DNA of 64,000 nt. It comes from Tamaricihabitans halophyticus (lineage in GTDB: Bacteria; Actinomycetota; Actinomycetes; Mycobacteriales; Pseudonocardiaceae). Positions 6,841-16,072 of this stretch are shown piece by piece. Under the pieces are notes generated by a model. That model was not told where the DNA came from. It worked only from the letters and a program-made list of their open reading frames with translations, and searched no databases. The position numbers and the translations under genes are program-made. Position 1 is the stretch's first letter; the number at the start of each line of letters is the position of its first letter. The stretch is taken from positions 62,001 to 126,000 of the forward strand of contig NZ_SLXQ01000008.1 in the NCBI RefSeq assembly GCF_004340875.1. Reading direction: 5' to 3'.

Positions 6841-8757
6841 TTGAGTACGCAAGTCGAGACACGGGAGTTTCAGGCCGAGGCTCGTCAGTTGCTGCAGCTG
6901 ATGGTGCACTCGATCTACTCCGACAAGGACGTGTTCCTTCGTGAGTTGATCTCGAACGCCTCGGACGCGCTGGACAAGCTGCGGTTGGAGTCGTTCGCGG
7001 ACAAGGATCTCGACGTCGACCTGAGCGACCTGCACATCGAGCTGGTCGCCGACCCGCAAGAGCGCACGCTGACGATCCGGGACAACGGCATCGGCATGTC
7101 CAGGGATGAGGTGGTCAACCTCATCGGCACGATCGCCAAGTCGGGCACCGCCGAGCTGCTCGGCAAACTGCGCGAGGCCAAGGAGTCGACCGACGCGGCA
7201 GGCGTTCAGGAACTGATCGGTCAGTTCGGCATCGGCTTCTACTCGGCGTTCATGGTTGCTGACACGGTGACGGTGTTGACCCGCAAGGCTGGCGAGACCA
7301 CGGCCACCCGCTGGGAGTCCTCCGGTGAGGGCAGCTACACGATCGCCACCGAGGACACCGCGCCGCAGGGCACGGCGGTAACGCTGCACCTCAAGCCCGC
7401 TGACGCCGAGGACCGGCTGTTCGACTACACCCAGGTGTCCACGATCCGCGGCATCGTGCAGCGCTACTCCGACTTCATCAGCCACCCGATCCGGATGGAG
7501 GTGGAGCGGACGAAGGATGAGGAAACCGTCCGCGAGGTGGAGACACTGAACTCGATGAAGGCGCTCTGGGCCCGCCCGCGTGGCGAGGTCAGCGACGCCG
7601 AGTACCACGAGTTCTACAAGCACATCAGCCATGACTGGGCCGATCCGCTCGAGACGATCCGGCTCAGTGCCGAGGGCACCTTCGAGTACCAGGCGTTGTT
7701 GTTCATCCCGTCCCGCGCGCCGTTCGACCTGTTCACCAGGGACGCGAAGCACGGTGTGCAGCTCTACGTCAAGCGCGTGTTCATCATGGAGGACTGCGCT
7801 TCGCTGATGCCGGAGTACCTGCGGTTCGTCAAGGGTGTGGTGGACGCGCAGGACCTCTCGCTGAACGTGTCGCGGGAGATCCTGCAGCAGGACAGGCAGA
7901 TCCAGCTGATGCAGCGCCGGCTGGCAAAGAAGGTGCTCGCCACCGTGAAGTCCTGGTTGGACAGTGATGCCGAGGCCGACGCGGAGAAATACCGATCGTT
8001 CTGGAGCGAGTTCGGCACGGCTGTCAAGGAAGGGCTGGTCACCGACGCGGACAACCGGGACGCGATTCTCGGCATCGCTTCCTTTGAGTCCACGAAGGCC
8101 GAGGGCCAGACCACGCTGCGCGACTACCTCGAGCGGATGCCCGATGACCAGGAGCACATCTACTACCTCACCGGCCGTTCCCGCGCCGTTGCGGAGAACT
8201 CTCCGCATATGGAGGCGTTCCGGGACAAGGGCTGGGAGGTACTGATCCTGACCGATCCGGTCGACGAGATGTGGGTCGATGCGGCAGGCGAGTTCGACGG
8301 CAAGAAGTTCCAGTCCATCGCCAAGGGCGAGGTCAACGTCGACAAGGACGCGGACAAGGACCTCGAGCAGCAGCGCGAGGAGGAATTCAGCGGTCTGCTC
8401 GGTTGGCTCGGCGAACAGCTCGCCGAGCAGGTGAAGCAGGTTCGGTTGTCCGCGCGGCTGACCACCTCGCCGGCCTGCATCGTCGGCGACGAGCATGATC
8501 TGACGCCACAACTGATCCGGATGTACCAAGCGATGGGCCAGCCGTTGCCGGACATCAAGCGCATTCTTGAGGTCAATCCGGACCACGCTCTGGTCAAGGC
8601 ACTGCGGGAAGCGCACAGCGAGCGGCCGGACGACCCGAAGCTTGCCGAGGCCGCGGAGCTGCTTTACGGCACCACGGTGCTCGCCGAGGGTGGGGAACTG
8701 GCCGACCCGCCTCGATTCGCCCGGCTGCTCGCCGACCGGCTGGCCAGCGGGCTCTGA
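6841..8757 (+). CDS. htpG: Chaperone protein HtpG (Hsp90 family)
   Basis: A 638-residue cytosolic ATP-dependent chaperone, the usual HtpG length. The N-terminal GHKL ATP-binding motifs are intact: ELISNASDALDKLR (about residues 36-49), DNGIGM (about 81-86) and GQFGIGFYSAFMVAD (about 130-144). The middle and C-terminal dimerisation domains are complete. The TTG start at 6841 is supported by GAAGGAG 5-6 nt upstream. No HspR (HAIR) or CIRCE-like box is evident upstream. A strong GC-rich hairpin follows the stop codon. The divergent operon encodes an AHSA1-domain protein. Confidence 0.96.
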   Translation: MSTQVETREFQAEARQLLQLMVHSIYSDKDVFLRELISNASDALDKLRLESFADKDLDVDLSDLHIELVADPQERTLTIRDNGIGMSRDEVVNLIGTIAKSGTAELLGKLREAKESTDAAGVQELIGQFGIGFYSAFMVADTVTVLTRKAGETTATRWESSGEGSYTIATEDTAPQGTAVTLHLKPADAEDRLFDYTQVSTIRGIVQRYSDFISHPIRMEVERTKDEETVREVETLNSMKALWARPRGEVSDAEYHEFYKHISHDWADPLETIRLSAEGTFEYQALLFIPSRAPFDLFTRDAKHGVQLYVKRVFIMEDCASLMPEYLRFVKGVVDAQDLSLNVSREILQQDRQIQLMQRRLAKKVLATVKSWLDSDAEADAEKYRSFWSEFGTAVKEGLVTDADNRDAILGIASFESTKAEGQTTLRDYLERMPDDQEHIYYLTGRSRAVAENSPHMEAFRDKGWEVLILTDPVDEMWVDAAGEFDGKKFQSIAKGEVNVDKDADKDLEQQREEEFSGLLGWLGEQLAEQVKQVRLSARLTTSPACIVGDEHDLTPQLIRMYQAMGQPLPDIKRILEVNPDHALVKALREAHSERPDDPKLAEAAELLYGTTVLAEGGELADPPRFARLLADRLASGL

Positions 8758-8764
8758 CGAGCCA

Positions 8765-8796
8765 GCGGCGGACTGGTCTTCGTGCCGGTCCGCCGC
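8765..8796 (+). terminator. Hairpin terminator after htpG
   Basis: GCGGCGGAC (8765-8773) pairs perfectly with GTCCGCCGC (8788-8796). A U-G and two G-C pairs extend the stem towards an 8 nt loop. There is no T-run, as is common for actinobacterial terminators. It begins 8 bp after the htpG stop. Confidence 0.6.
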
Positions 8797-8826
8797 GTCC
8801 CGCTGCCATCCGGCACACTGTGCCGA

Positions 8827-9537
8827 ATGGCCGATGAAGTGGGTTCCGCCCCACAGTACGACGAGTTCGCCGACGAATTTCTCGACCACGCGCGCGATGG
8901 CTTCTACAACGCGCACTACGACCGGCCAGCCTGTCTGGAACTCCTCGGTTCGGTCAGCGGCCGAACCGTCCTCGACGCGGCATGCGGGCCCGGCCTGTAC
9001 GCCGGGGAGTTGGTGGACAGGGGAGCGAAGGTAGTCGGCCTGGACAACAGCCCGCGAATGGTCGAACTGGCGCGCGACAGTGTGCCGGCGGCGGAGTTTC
9101 GCGTGCACGATCTCGCCGATCCGCTCGACTGGTTGCCGGATGATTCGGTCGACCTGGTGCTTTTCGCGCTCGCGCTGGAGTATCTGGATGACCGGGTGAG
9201 CGTGCTGCGGGAGTTGCGGCGGGTGCTGCGCCCGGACGGCGCCCTCGTACTGTCCCGGATGCATCCCACCGGCGAATGGTTGCGCCATGGCGGCAACTAC
9301 TTCGAGCCACGGGTGGTCGAGGAGGTGTGGAGCATGGGCTGGCGAGTCCGGCAATGGCTCGCGCCGCTCGAGCAGACCTGTGCCGAGCTGTCCGCGGCCG
9401 GCTTCTTGCTCGAGCGCCTGCGCGAGCCGCGCCCCCGGCCGGAATCGGCCGAGTTGTACCCCGAAGCATACGCGCGGCTGACTCAGGAACCCGCCGGATT
9501 TCTCGCCATTCGGGCTATTCCGGACCCGCGCGACTGA
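8827..9537 (+). CDS. SAM-dependent class I methyltransferase
   Basis: A 236-residue protein with the class I fold. Motif I is VLDAACGPGLYAGEL (about residues 48-62), followed by VVGLDNSPRMVELA (motif II) and LVLFALALEYLDDR (post-motif region), as in the Methyltransf_11/UbiE group. The ATG at 8827 is preferred over an in-frame start 45 bp upstream, which would lie next to the htpG terminator. No Shine-Dalgarno sequence is obvious. The gene stands alone between htpG and an acyl-CoA synthetase gene, and its substrate is unknown. Confidence 0.75.
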   Translation: MADEVGSAPQYDEFADEFLDHARDGFYNAHYDRPACLELLGSVSGRTVLDAACGPGLYAGELVDRGAKVVGLDNSPRMVELARDSVPAAEFRVHDLADPLDWLPDDSVDLVLFALALEYLDDRVSVLRELRRVLRPDGALVLSRMHPTGEWLRHGGNYFEPRVVEEVWSMGWRVRQWLAPLEQTCAELSAAGFLLERLREPRPRPESAELYPEAYARLTQEPAGFLAIRAIPDPRD

Positions 9538-9668
9538 GCCCGCTGGCACTCCACGGTTCCGGTGCTCAACCGAACTTCCGGACAGCGAGGTCTCGGTTCT
9601 CGACGTGCGTCAGTGGATACTCGAGGCAGCCAGGGCGCGGTAGCACACGACGAAGGAGTCGAGGCGGG

Positions 9669-11306
9669 ATGAACGAGGACGCGAGCACGATCGCGGGGAA
9701 TTCGGGAGCCGAGTACCGAGCCACGGACGCGTGTGCGGCCTGGTTGCTCTGCGATCGGCATGCCGGGCAGGACGTGGCCTTTCGGGTCGTGGATGCCGAT
9801 CTCGCGACGCGCGAGGTGACCTTCGCCGAGCTCGCGCGGCGCTCTCGACAGGTCGCCTACGCACTGTCCGAAATGGGTATCCGTGCCGGGGACGCGGTAG
9901 GCGTGTTGATGGGCAAATCCGCGGATCTACCCGCGGTGCTGCTGGGGATCTGGCGACTTGGCGCCGTGCATGTGCCGCTGTTCACCGCCTTCGCGCGCCC
10001 AGCGATCGAGGTTCGGCTGGTCGGCAGTGGCGCAGCGGTGGTGATCGCCGATGCCGACCAGACGTCGAAGCTGTTGCCGGCCGACACCGGGGCGGCGGCC
10101 GACTGGCAGGTGATCCAGGTAGGCGGCGAACGACCGGAGGCCCCCGGGTGCACCCTGTTCGCGGACCTGCTTGCCGCCGCGCCAGCCGACAGCCAAGCCG
10201 AGCCGGTCAGCGTCGGCGCGGACGGGCTACTGCTGTTGCTGTTCACCAGTGGCACGACGGGGGCGCCGAAACCGGTTCCGGTGCCGATACGTGCGCTCGC
10301 CTCGATCGAGCGATACCTGCTCGATGCCGTTGACCTGCGCCCCGAGGACGTTTTCTGGAACGCGGCCGATCCAGGGTGGGCGTACGGTTTGTACTACGCC
10401 CTGCTCGGCCCGCTCGCGCTCGGCCGCACCAGCATTCTGCTGCACGCGGGGTTCTCGGTGGAGCTGACCTGGCGTGTGCTGGATGCGTTCGGGGTCACCA
10501 ACTTCGCCGCGGCCCCGACGATCTATCGGGCGTTGCGTGCCGAACCAGCGGCGGATGAACGGTCGTTGCCGCTGCGCCGTGCCTCGTCCGCGGGGGAGCC
10601 GCTGACCCCGGAAGTGGTGAGTTGGGCCAGGGACAGGCTGGGTATCGAGGTGCGCGATCACTACGGGCAGACGGAGCTGGGCATGGTGGTCGGCAATGCT
10701 TGGCGGGCCGAGCTGCGCGAACCTGTGGTACCCGGCTCGATGGGGTATCCATTGCCTGGCTGGTCGTGTGCGGTGCTCGCGGACGACGCCGACGAGGTCC
10801 TGCCCCCTGGCCAGGTTGGTCGACTGGCGATCGACACCAGCCAGAGCCCGCTGTTGTGGTTCCCGGGTTACCAGGGTCAGCCAGACCGCACGGCCGAACG
10901 CTTCACCGCGGACAAGCGGTGGTACCTCACCGGTGATACGGCGGCACAGGATGCCGACGGCCGGCTGTACTTCTCCTCGCGCGACGATGACGTGATCATC
11001 ATGGCCGGCTACCGCATCGGACCGTTCGAAGTGGAGAGCGTGCTGGCCCGCCACGAACTGGTGGCTGAGGCGGCGGTCGTAGGCGCACCGGATGAACTGC
11101 GCGGTGAGGTTCTGGTCGCCTACGTCGTACTGCGCGCTGGCGCGCAGGCTTCGTCCGAGCTCGAACAGGAGCTACAGCAGCTGGTCAAACGCGAGTACGC
11201 GGCGCATGCCTATCCGCGAACGGTGCACATGGTCGACGAGCTGCCGAAGACGCCGAGCGGCAAGATTCAGCGGTTCAAACTCCGCGATCGGGCGGGAACT
11301 GGTTAG
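9669..11306 (+). CDS. Acyl-CoA synthetase, AMP-forming (acetate/medium-chain type)
   Basis: A 545-residue ANL-superfamily enzyme that activates a carboxylic acid to an acyl-AMP and then an acyl-CoA. Visible are the P-loop (FTSGTTGAPKPVPVP), YGQTELGM (adenine/acyl pocket), YLTGDTAAQDADGR (hinge region) and the C-terminal PSGKIQRF with its catalytic lysine. The motif spacing resembles acetyl/propionyl/medium-chain AcsM-type ligases. The reading frame is open 393 bp further upstream, but that stretch overlaps the methyltransferase gene and has no domain match. The ATG at 9669 has GAAGGAG about 10 nt upstream. The acyl substrate is uncertain. Confidence 0.82.
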   Translation: MNEDASTIAGNSGAEYRATDACAAWLLCDRHAGQDVAFRVVDADLATREVTFAELARRSRQVAYALSEMGIRAGDAVGVLMGKSADLPAVLLGIWRLGAVHVPLFTAFARPAIEVRLVGSGAAVVIADADQTSKLLPADTGAAADWQVIQVGGERPEAPGCTLFADLLAAAPADSQAEPVSVGADGLLLLLFTSGTTGAPKPVPVPIRALASIERYLLDAVDLRPEDVFWNAADPGWAYGLYYALLGPLALGRTSILLHAGFSVELTWRVLDAFGVTNFAAAPTIYRALRAEPAADERSLPLRRASSAGEPLTPEVVSWARDRLGIEVRDHYGQTELGMVVGNAWRAELREPVVPGSMGYPLPGWSCAVLADDADEVLPPGQVGRLAIDTSQSPLLWFPGYQGQPDRTAERFTADKRWYLTGDTAAQDADGRLYFSSRDDDVIIMAGYRIGPFEVESVLARHELVAEAAVVGAPDELRGEVLVAYVVLRAGAQASSELEQELQQLVKREYAAHAYPRTVHMVDELPKTPSGKIQRFKLRDRAGTG

Positions 11307-11312
11307 CGTGTG

Positions 11313-12458
11313 CTAGTGATCAGCGCGGGTGTTGATGGTGGTGCCGTGCACCGTCCAGTCGGCGACCCGGTTGCTGATCGTCAGGCCAAGGCCGGGGCGG
11401 TTCGGTATGCGCATCCGGCCATCGCGCAGATCGAGCCGTTCCTCGAACAGCGGCTCCAGCCATTCGAAGTGTTCCACCCAAGTCGTGCCCGAGTAGGCGG
11501 CGGCGAGGTGTAGATGGATCTCCATCGCGAAATGCGGTGCAAGCGACAGATTGTGGTGCTCGGCAAGCGTCATGATACGTAAGAATGGGGTGATGCCACC
11601 GACTCTCGGCGCATCCGGCTGGAGGACGTCAGCCGAGCCGAGCCGGATCAGCTCCCAGTGTTCGGCGACGCTGGTCAGCATCTCGCCGGTCGCGATTGGC
11701 GTGTCGAACCGCTCGGTGAGCGTGGCATGCCCCCGCGCGTCGTAGGCGTCGAGCGGTTCCTCGATCCAGGTCAGATCGAATCGCTCCAGGTCTCGGCATA
11801 TTCGCCGGGCGCGTGCCCGGTCCCACTGCTGGTTCGCGTCGACCATCAGCGCGACCTGGTCGCCGAGATGCGCGCGGACCGTCTCCACGCGATCCAGATC
11901 CGCCGTGGCGGCTGGCTGGCCGACCTTGATCTTGATCCCGCCGATACCGCGCCCGAGGGTGGCGTCGATATTGTCCAGAACTTCGGGTAGCGGTGTGGAC
12001 AGGAAACCACCGGAGGTGTTGTAGCAGGGGACACCATCCCGATGCGCGCCGAGCAGTTTGGCGAGTGGCAGATCGGCACGGCGTGCCTTCAGGTCCCACA
12101 ATGCGATGTCCAGCGCGGCGATTGCCTGGGTGGCCAGGCCACTGCGGCCGACCGAAGCGCCGGCCCAGACCAGCTTCGTCCACAAGCGGGCGATATCGTT
12201 CGCGTCCTGCCCAATCAGTTCGGGCGCGATCTCCGCGGCGTGCGCGTAGAGGCCATCGCCACCCGCGCGTTTCGAGTAGCTGAACCCGAGTCCGCGCTGC
12301 CCGCCCTCGGTGGCGATCTCCGCGAGGAGAATCGCGAGGCGAGTCAGCGGGCGCTGGCGACCGGTCAGAACCTTCGCGTCACTGATCGGCGCGCGCAACG
12401 GAAGATGGATGAGGGACAGTCGAACGGAGCTGATCGGATCCGTGCCATCACTGGTCAC
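11313..12458 (-). CDS. L-talarate/galactarate dehydratase (enolase superfamily)
   Basis: A 381-residue mandelate-racemase-subgroup enzyme. It closely resembles the Salmonella talarate/galactarate dehydratase as I recall it: GGIKIKVGQP (catalytic KxK near residue 195), MVDANQQWD (metal ligand), WIEEPLDAYD, TPIATGEML, QPDAPRVGGI and LAPHFAMEIHLHLAAAY (catalytic His). It removes water from the C6 sugar diacid to give 5-dehydro-4-deoxyglucarate, which KdgD from the same operon uses. It is the last gene of the operon and overlaps the aldehyde dehydrogenase gene by 11 bp. Confidence 0.85.
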   Translation of the reverse strand: MTSDGTDPISSVRLSLIHLPLRAPISDAKVLTGRQRPLTRLAILLAEIATEGGQRGLGFSYSKRAGGDGLYAHAAEIAPELIGQDANDIARLWTKLVWAGASVGRSGLATQAIAALDIALWDLKARRADLPLAKLLGAHRDGVPCYNTSGGFLSTPLPEVLDNIDATLGRGIGGIKIKVGQPAATADLDRVETVRAHLGDQVALMVDANQQWDRARARRICRDLERFDLTWIEEPLDAYDARGHATLTERFDTPIATGEMLTSVAEHWELIRLGSADVLQPDAPRVGGITPFLRIMTLAEHHNLSLAPHFAMEIHLHLAAAYSGTTWVEHFEWLEPLFEERLDLRDGRMRIPNRPGLGLTISNRVADWTVHGTTINTRADH

Positions 12459-13992
12459 CTGGATTCTCCTTCATGGTGGAGCCGGGCAGGTGTAGCGTTC
12501 CGTCCACCCTGCGGACGATGTCCTGCTCCTCGTCCCGTAGCTCGTTCGGTAGCGCCCACCGTGGCGCGTCCTGCCAGGCGAAAGGCCGTAGGAAGCGGCG
12601 GATCGCGGTCGGCCCGACCGAGGTATGCAGTGAGTTGCTGGACGGCCACCGGCCGCCGTGATGCTGTGCCCAGGTAACCGCGACCCCGGTGGGAAACCCG
12701 TTGAAGATCAGCCGGCCAGCGGTGTCTCGCAAGGCGTCCAGTACCTCGGCTGGCAGCCCCGGCTCCGGTATCCCGGTGTGGATCGTCGCGGTCAGCGAGG
12801 GAGCCAGGCGCGCGAGTGCGGAGGTGAGTTCCGCGGTATCCCGATAGCGTGCCACGACGAGCAATGGACCAAAGCACTCTTCGGTGAGCTCGTCGGTGAG
12901 TTGCCCGATTTCCACCCCGAGCAGCATTGGCTGAACGGCGAACCCGGTACCTTCGGGCGCCAATCCCTCGGCGAGCACCCGGGTGCCAGGCATGTTCCGC
13001 AGCCGCGCTGATCCGTCCACAAACGACGACCGGATGTTCTCGTTGAGGAGCACTGGTGCCTCGGCTGGGGTAACCGAGCCGCGCAGATCCTCCACGAGCT
13101 GGTCGCCTGCCGGGGTCGCGGGCAGGAAGGCGATTCCGGGCTTGGTGCAGAACTGGCCACCACCGAGCAAATAGGACCCCGCGAGCCCCGCGGCTATCTC
13201 CGCGGGTCGCTGCTCAGCTGCGTGCTCGGTGACCACCAGGGGATTCACGCCGCTCAGCTCGCCGTAGAACGGGATGGAATCCGGGCGCGTGTTCAGCGCG
13301 GCGAGTAGCGCTCTGCCGGTGGCGACCGATCCGGTGAAGCCGACCGCGGTGATATCCGGATGGCTGACCAGGTGGATACCTGCCGATCGGCCGTACACCA
13401 CGCTGATGGTGCCTTCCAGCGCGCCCACCGAAGCCGCGGCCGCGCGCAGTGTGTTCGCGCAGAGCTCCGAGGTACGCGGATGCGATTCGTGCACCTTGGC
13501 GATCACTGGACAGCCCGCGGCGAGCGCGGATGCGGTATCGCCACCGGGAACCGAGAACGCGAGCGGGAAGTTGCTCGCCCCGAAGACCGCGACCGGACCA
13601 AGGGGAAGCAGCATTCGCCGAAGGTCAGGGCGCGGTCCCATCGGGGTATCGCCGGCATGGTCGATGGTCGCCTCGAGGTAGGCGCCGTCCGCGAGTACCT
13701 CGGCGAACAGTCGCAGCTGGTAGCAGGTGCGGGTGAGCTCGCCGTTGAGACGGGCCTCGCCGAGCGCGGTCTCCTCATCCGCGATCGACACGATATCGGC
13801 GCGGCTGGTTTCCAATCCTGCCGCCATCGCCTCGAGCAGTTCAGCGCGCCATGCCCTACCACCTCGCTCGAGATCGACGGCCGCTGTCCTGGCTAGCCGG
13901 ACGATCGCGTCGACCTCGGTTGGCGATGTGTTCCGTTGGCCGGTGTGCACTGCTGTCCCGGTGCGCGGGTTGGTGCTCAGCACCTCGGTCAC
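12448..13992 (-). CDS. 2,5-dioxovalerate (2-oxoglutarate semialdehyde) dehydrogenase, NADP-type
   Basis: A 514-residue aldehyde dehydrogenase. The catalytic cysteine lies in GGGQFCTKPG, the general-base glutamate in YGELSGVNPLV, and the cofactor segment in VGFTGSVATGRALLAAL. The family with GGGQFCTKPG and no C-terminal ALDH extension includes bacterial 2-oxoglutarate semialdehyde dehydrogenases. That fits the pathway: it would oxidise the KdgD product to 2-oxoglutarate. The GTG at 13992 has AAGGAG 6 nt upstream; an earlier ATG would overlap tctA. It sits between tctA and the talarate/galactarate dehydratase gene. Confidence 0.85.
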   Translation of the reverse strand: MTEVLSTNPRTGTAVHTGQRNTSPTEVDAIVRLARTAAVDLERGGRAWRAELLEAMAAGLETSRADIVSIADEETALGEARLNGELTRTCYQLRLFAEVLADGAYLEATIDHAGDTPMGPRPDLRRMLLPLGPVAVFGASNFPLAFSVPGGDTASALAAGCPVIAKVHESHPRTSELCANTLRAAAASVGALEGTISVVYGRSAGIHLVSHPDITAVGFTGSVATGRALLAALNTRPDSIPFYGELSGVNPLVVTEHAAEQRPAEIAAGLAGSYLLGGGQFCTKPGIAFLPATPAGDQLVEDLRGSVTPAEAPVLLNENIRSSFVDGSARLRNMPGTRVLAEGLAPEGTGFAVQPMLLGVEIGQLTDELTEECFGPLLVVARYRDTAELTSALARLAPSLTATIHTGIPEPGLPAEVLDALRDTAGRLIFNGFPTGVAVTWAQHHGGRWPSSNSLHTSVGPTAIRRFLRPFAWQDAPRWALPNELRDEEQDIVRRVDGTLHLPGSTMKENPGDQ

Positions 13993-14035
13993 CAGTTGCT
14001 CCTTCCGTGGTTGTGCCGGGTTCGCTTCGTCGCCA

Positions 14036-15553
14036 TCAGACCGGCGTGGTTTCGTTGGTGGGCTGGTGTTTCGCGCGTTTCGCACGCAGTGCTTTCAGGA
14101 TCGTGAACACGATGAGGCCGACTGTCGCGGCAAGCAGCGTGGCCGCGATCGGCTCGCCGAGGAATCCGGTGAGCTGGCCGTCAAAGGTGCGCATCGAGCG
14201 GCGGAACGCGGATTCGAGAATGCCGCCGAGGATGAACGCGAGCACCAGTGGTGCCGGCTCGAACCCGGTTTTCTTCATCAGATAGCCCGCGACGCCGAGC
14301 GCGATCATCAGGAACATGTCGAACACGCTCATCCGGACCGTGTACACCCCGACAAGGGTGATGATGAGCGCGACCGGTGCGAGGACGCCGACCGGGATGC
14401 GCACGATGCGTACGAACAGGCCGATCAGCGGCAGACACATCAGTACCAGCAGGATGTTGCCCAGGTACATGGAATTCACCACGCCCCAGAACAGATCCGG
14501 TCGGTCCTCGACGAGCAGCGGCCCCGGTGTGATGCCCTGCAGCAGCAGCGCTCCAAAGATCACCGCCATCGACGCGTTGGCGGGAATTCCCAGTGATAGC
14601 AACGGAATCATTGACGAGGACGCGGCTGCGTTCGAAGCCGTCTCGGGGCCGGCGACGCCTTGGATGGCGCCCTTGCCGAACAGTCTCGGCTTGCGCGAGA
14701 CGCGTTTTTCCACCGCGTAGGACACCATCGAGGACATCACCGCGCCCCCGCCGGGAAGCACGCCAAGGACGAATCCGACCACGGATCCGCGAGACATCGC
14801 ACCCCGGGACTGGCGCAGGTCGGCCCTGCTTGGGTAGACGCGGCCGACGTCGGGAATCTTGGCGCGCGCGTTGCGCACCGATTCCATGTTGTACAGGATC
14901 TCGCCGACACCGAAGAGTCCCATCGCGACGATCACGAACGGGATGCCATCGAAGAGCTGGTCCGAACCGAAGTTCAGCCGGCCGGTGCCGATCAACGGGT
15001 CCTGGCCGATACTCGCGAGCAGCAGACCGAGCGCCGCGGCCACCACGCTCTTGACCGCTGAACCGGAGCCCAGGGTCGCGACCATCAGAATGCCGAGCAG
15101 CGCCAACGCGGTGAACTCCGGTGGGCCGAAGTCGAGCGCGAAACCTGCTACTACCGGTGCGATGAAGGTCAGCGCGATGATGGCCACGGTGCCACCGATG
15201 AACGACGAGATCGCGGCGATGCCGAGGGCGGTCCCCGCCCGACCGTCGCGGGCCATCGCGTACCCATCCAGCGCGGTCACCGCGCTGGAGGCTTCGCCCG
15301 GCAACCGCAGTAGTACCGCGGTGATCGTCCCGCCGTACAGCGCGCCGTAGAAGATCCCGGCGAGCATGATGATCGCCGCGGTCTCGTCGAAGTTGTAGGT
15401 GATCGGCAGCAGAATCGCGATGGAGGCCGCCGGCCCGAGTCCGGGTAGCACACCGACGAACATGCCGAGCGTGACGCCAATGAGGCAGAACAACAGGTTC
15501 ATCGGCTGCAGCGCCACGCCGAAGCCTTCGAGCACGGGAGTGAGAAAGTCCAT
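14036..15553 (-). CDS. tctA: Tripartite tricarboxylate transporter, large membrane subunit TctA
   Basis: A 505-residue integral membrane protein with about 11-12 helices. It has the TctA hallmarks near the N-terminus (GVLPGLGPAASIAILLPITY, about residues 38-57, and YGALYGGTITAVLLRLPGE, about 90-108) and a second inverted copy near PGGGAVMSSMVSY. With TctB and the TctC lipoprotein it forms a secondary importer for carboxylates. Its position inside a glucarate/galactarate operon suggests that sugar diacids are the substrate. It lies 12 bp downstream of tctB. Confidence 0.93.
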   Translation of the reverse strand: MDFLTPVLEGFGVALQPMNLLFCLIGVTLGMFVGVLPGLGPAASIAILLPITYNFDETAAIIMLAGIFYGALYGGTITAVLLRLPGEASSAVTALDGYAMARDGRAGTALGIAAISSFIGGTVAIIALTFIAPVVAGFALDFGPPEFTALALLGILMVATLGSGSAVKSVVAAALGLLLASIGQDPLIGTGRLNFGSDQLFDGIPFVIVAMGLFGVGEILYNMESVRNARAKIPDVGRVYPSRADLRQSRGAMSRGSVVGFVLGVLPGGGAVMSSMVSYAVEKRVSRKPRLFGKGAIQGVAGPETASNAAASSSMIPLLSLGIPANASMAVIFGALLLQGITPGPLLVEDRPDLFWGVVNSMYLGNILLVLMCLPLIGLFVRIVRIPVGVLAPVALIITLVGVYTVRMSVFDMFLMIALGVAGYLMKKTGFEPAPLVLAFILGGILESAFRRSMRTFDGQLTGFLGEPIAATLLAATVGLIVFTILKALRAKRAKHQPTNETTPV

Positions 15554-15565
15554 GACAGGCCCCGT

Positions 15566-16072
15566 TCAGAAAGCCACGATATGGGGTAGTTGAACGCCGA
15601 GCGCGGAAATGAACAGCACATAGATGACCGCGCAGGAGCCAACGGAGACGGTGATCGAGGTCAACCACGGCTGTCGACCGAGCCCTCTGATCCAGAGCAG
15701 CAGCAGTGCGATGGTCGGCACCTCGAAGCCGATGCGTTCGAAGAGCAGCGCGTAGCCGATCAGCGAGCCGACCGCGACGACCACGATCAGCGATTCGCGA
15801 GTGAAACGCTGCTCATCGCCCTGCTGCCGGGATTGCAGCAGCAGGACGGCCGCGAAGGCGATGATCACCACGCTGACCGCAAGCGGCCACAGGCCGGGGC
15901 CAGGTTCGGCGAGGTTACCCACGCCGAGTCGCGCGGACAGGGCCGCGGCCACGCCGCCGATGAGCAGCACCACCAGCGCGGCGACCACGTTCTGCCGGCG
16001 TGCGTACCGAGCGGACACCTCGATTACTGGGACGTCGTCATCCTTGTTATCCCGGGTTTCTGGCGCGCTCAC
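15566..16072 (-). CDS. tctB: Tripartite tricarboxylate transporter, small membrane subunit TctB
   Basis: A 168-residue protein with four predicted membrane helices, the normal TctB size and topology. It is the poorly conserved small subunit of the importer. Its start overlaps the tctC stop by 4 bp (ATGA), and tctA follows 12 bp later. Assignment rests on topology, size and position. Confidence 0.85.
   Translation of the reverse strand: MSAPETRDNKDDDVPVIEVSARYARRQNVVAALVVLLIGGVAAALSARLGVGNLAEPGPGLWPLAVSVVIIAFAAVLLLQSRQQGDEQRFTRESLIVVVAVGSLIGYALLFERIGFEVPTIALLLLWIRGLGRQPWLTSITVSVGSCAVIYVLFISALGVQLPHIVAF

Noticed and set aside
6817-9549. A 910-codon open frame on the minus strand across htpG
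   Set aside because: It mirrors the codon structure of htpG and the methyltransferase, shows no domain, and runs opposite a textbook HtpG. It is a product of GC-rich codon bias.
9276-9668. Upstream extension of the acyl-CoA synthetase by 131 codons
   Set aside because: The extension lies in another frame of the methyltransferase gene and has no family match. The ATG at 9669 has its own ribosome-binding site.
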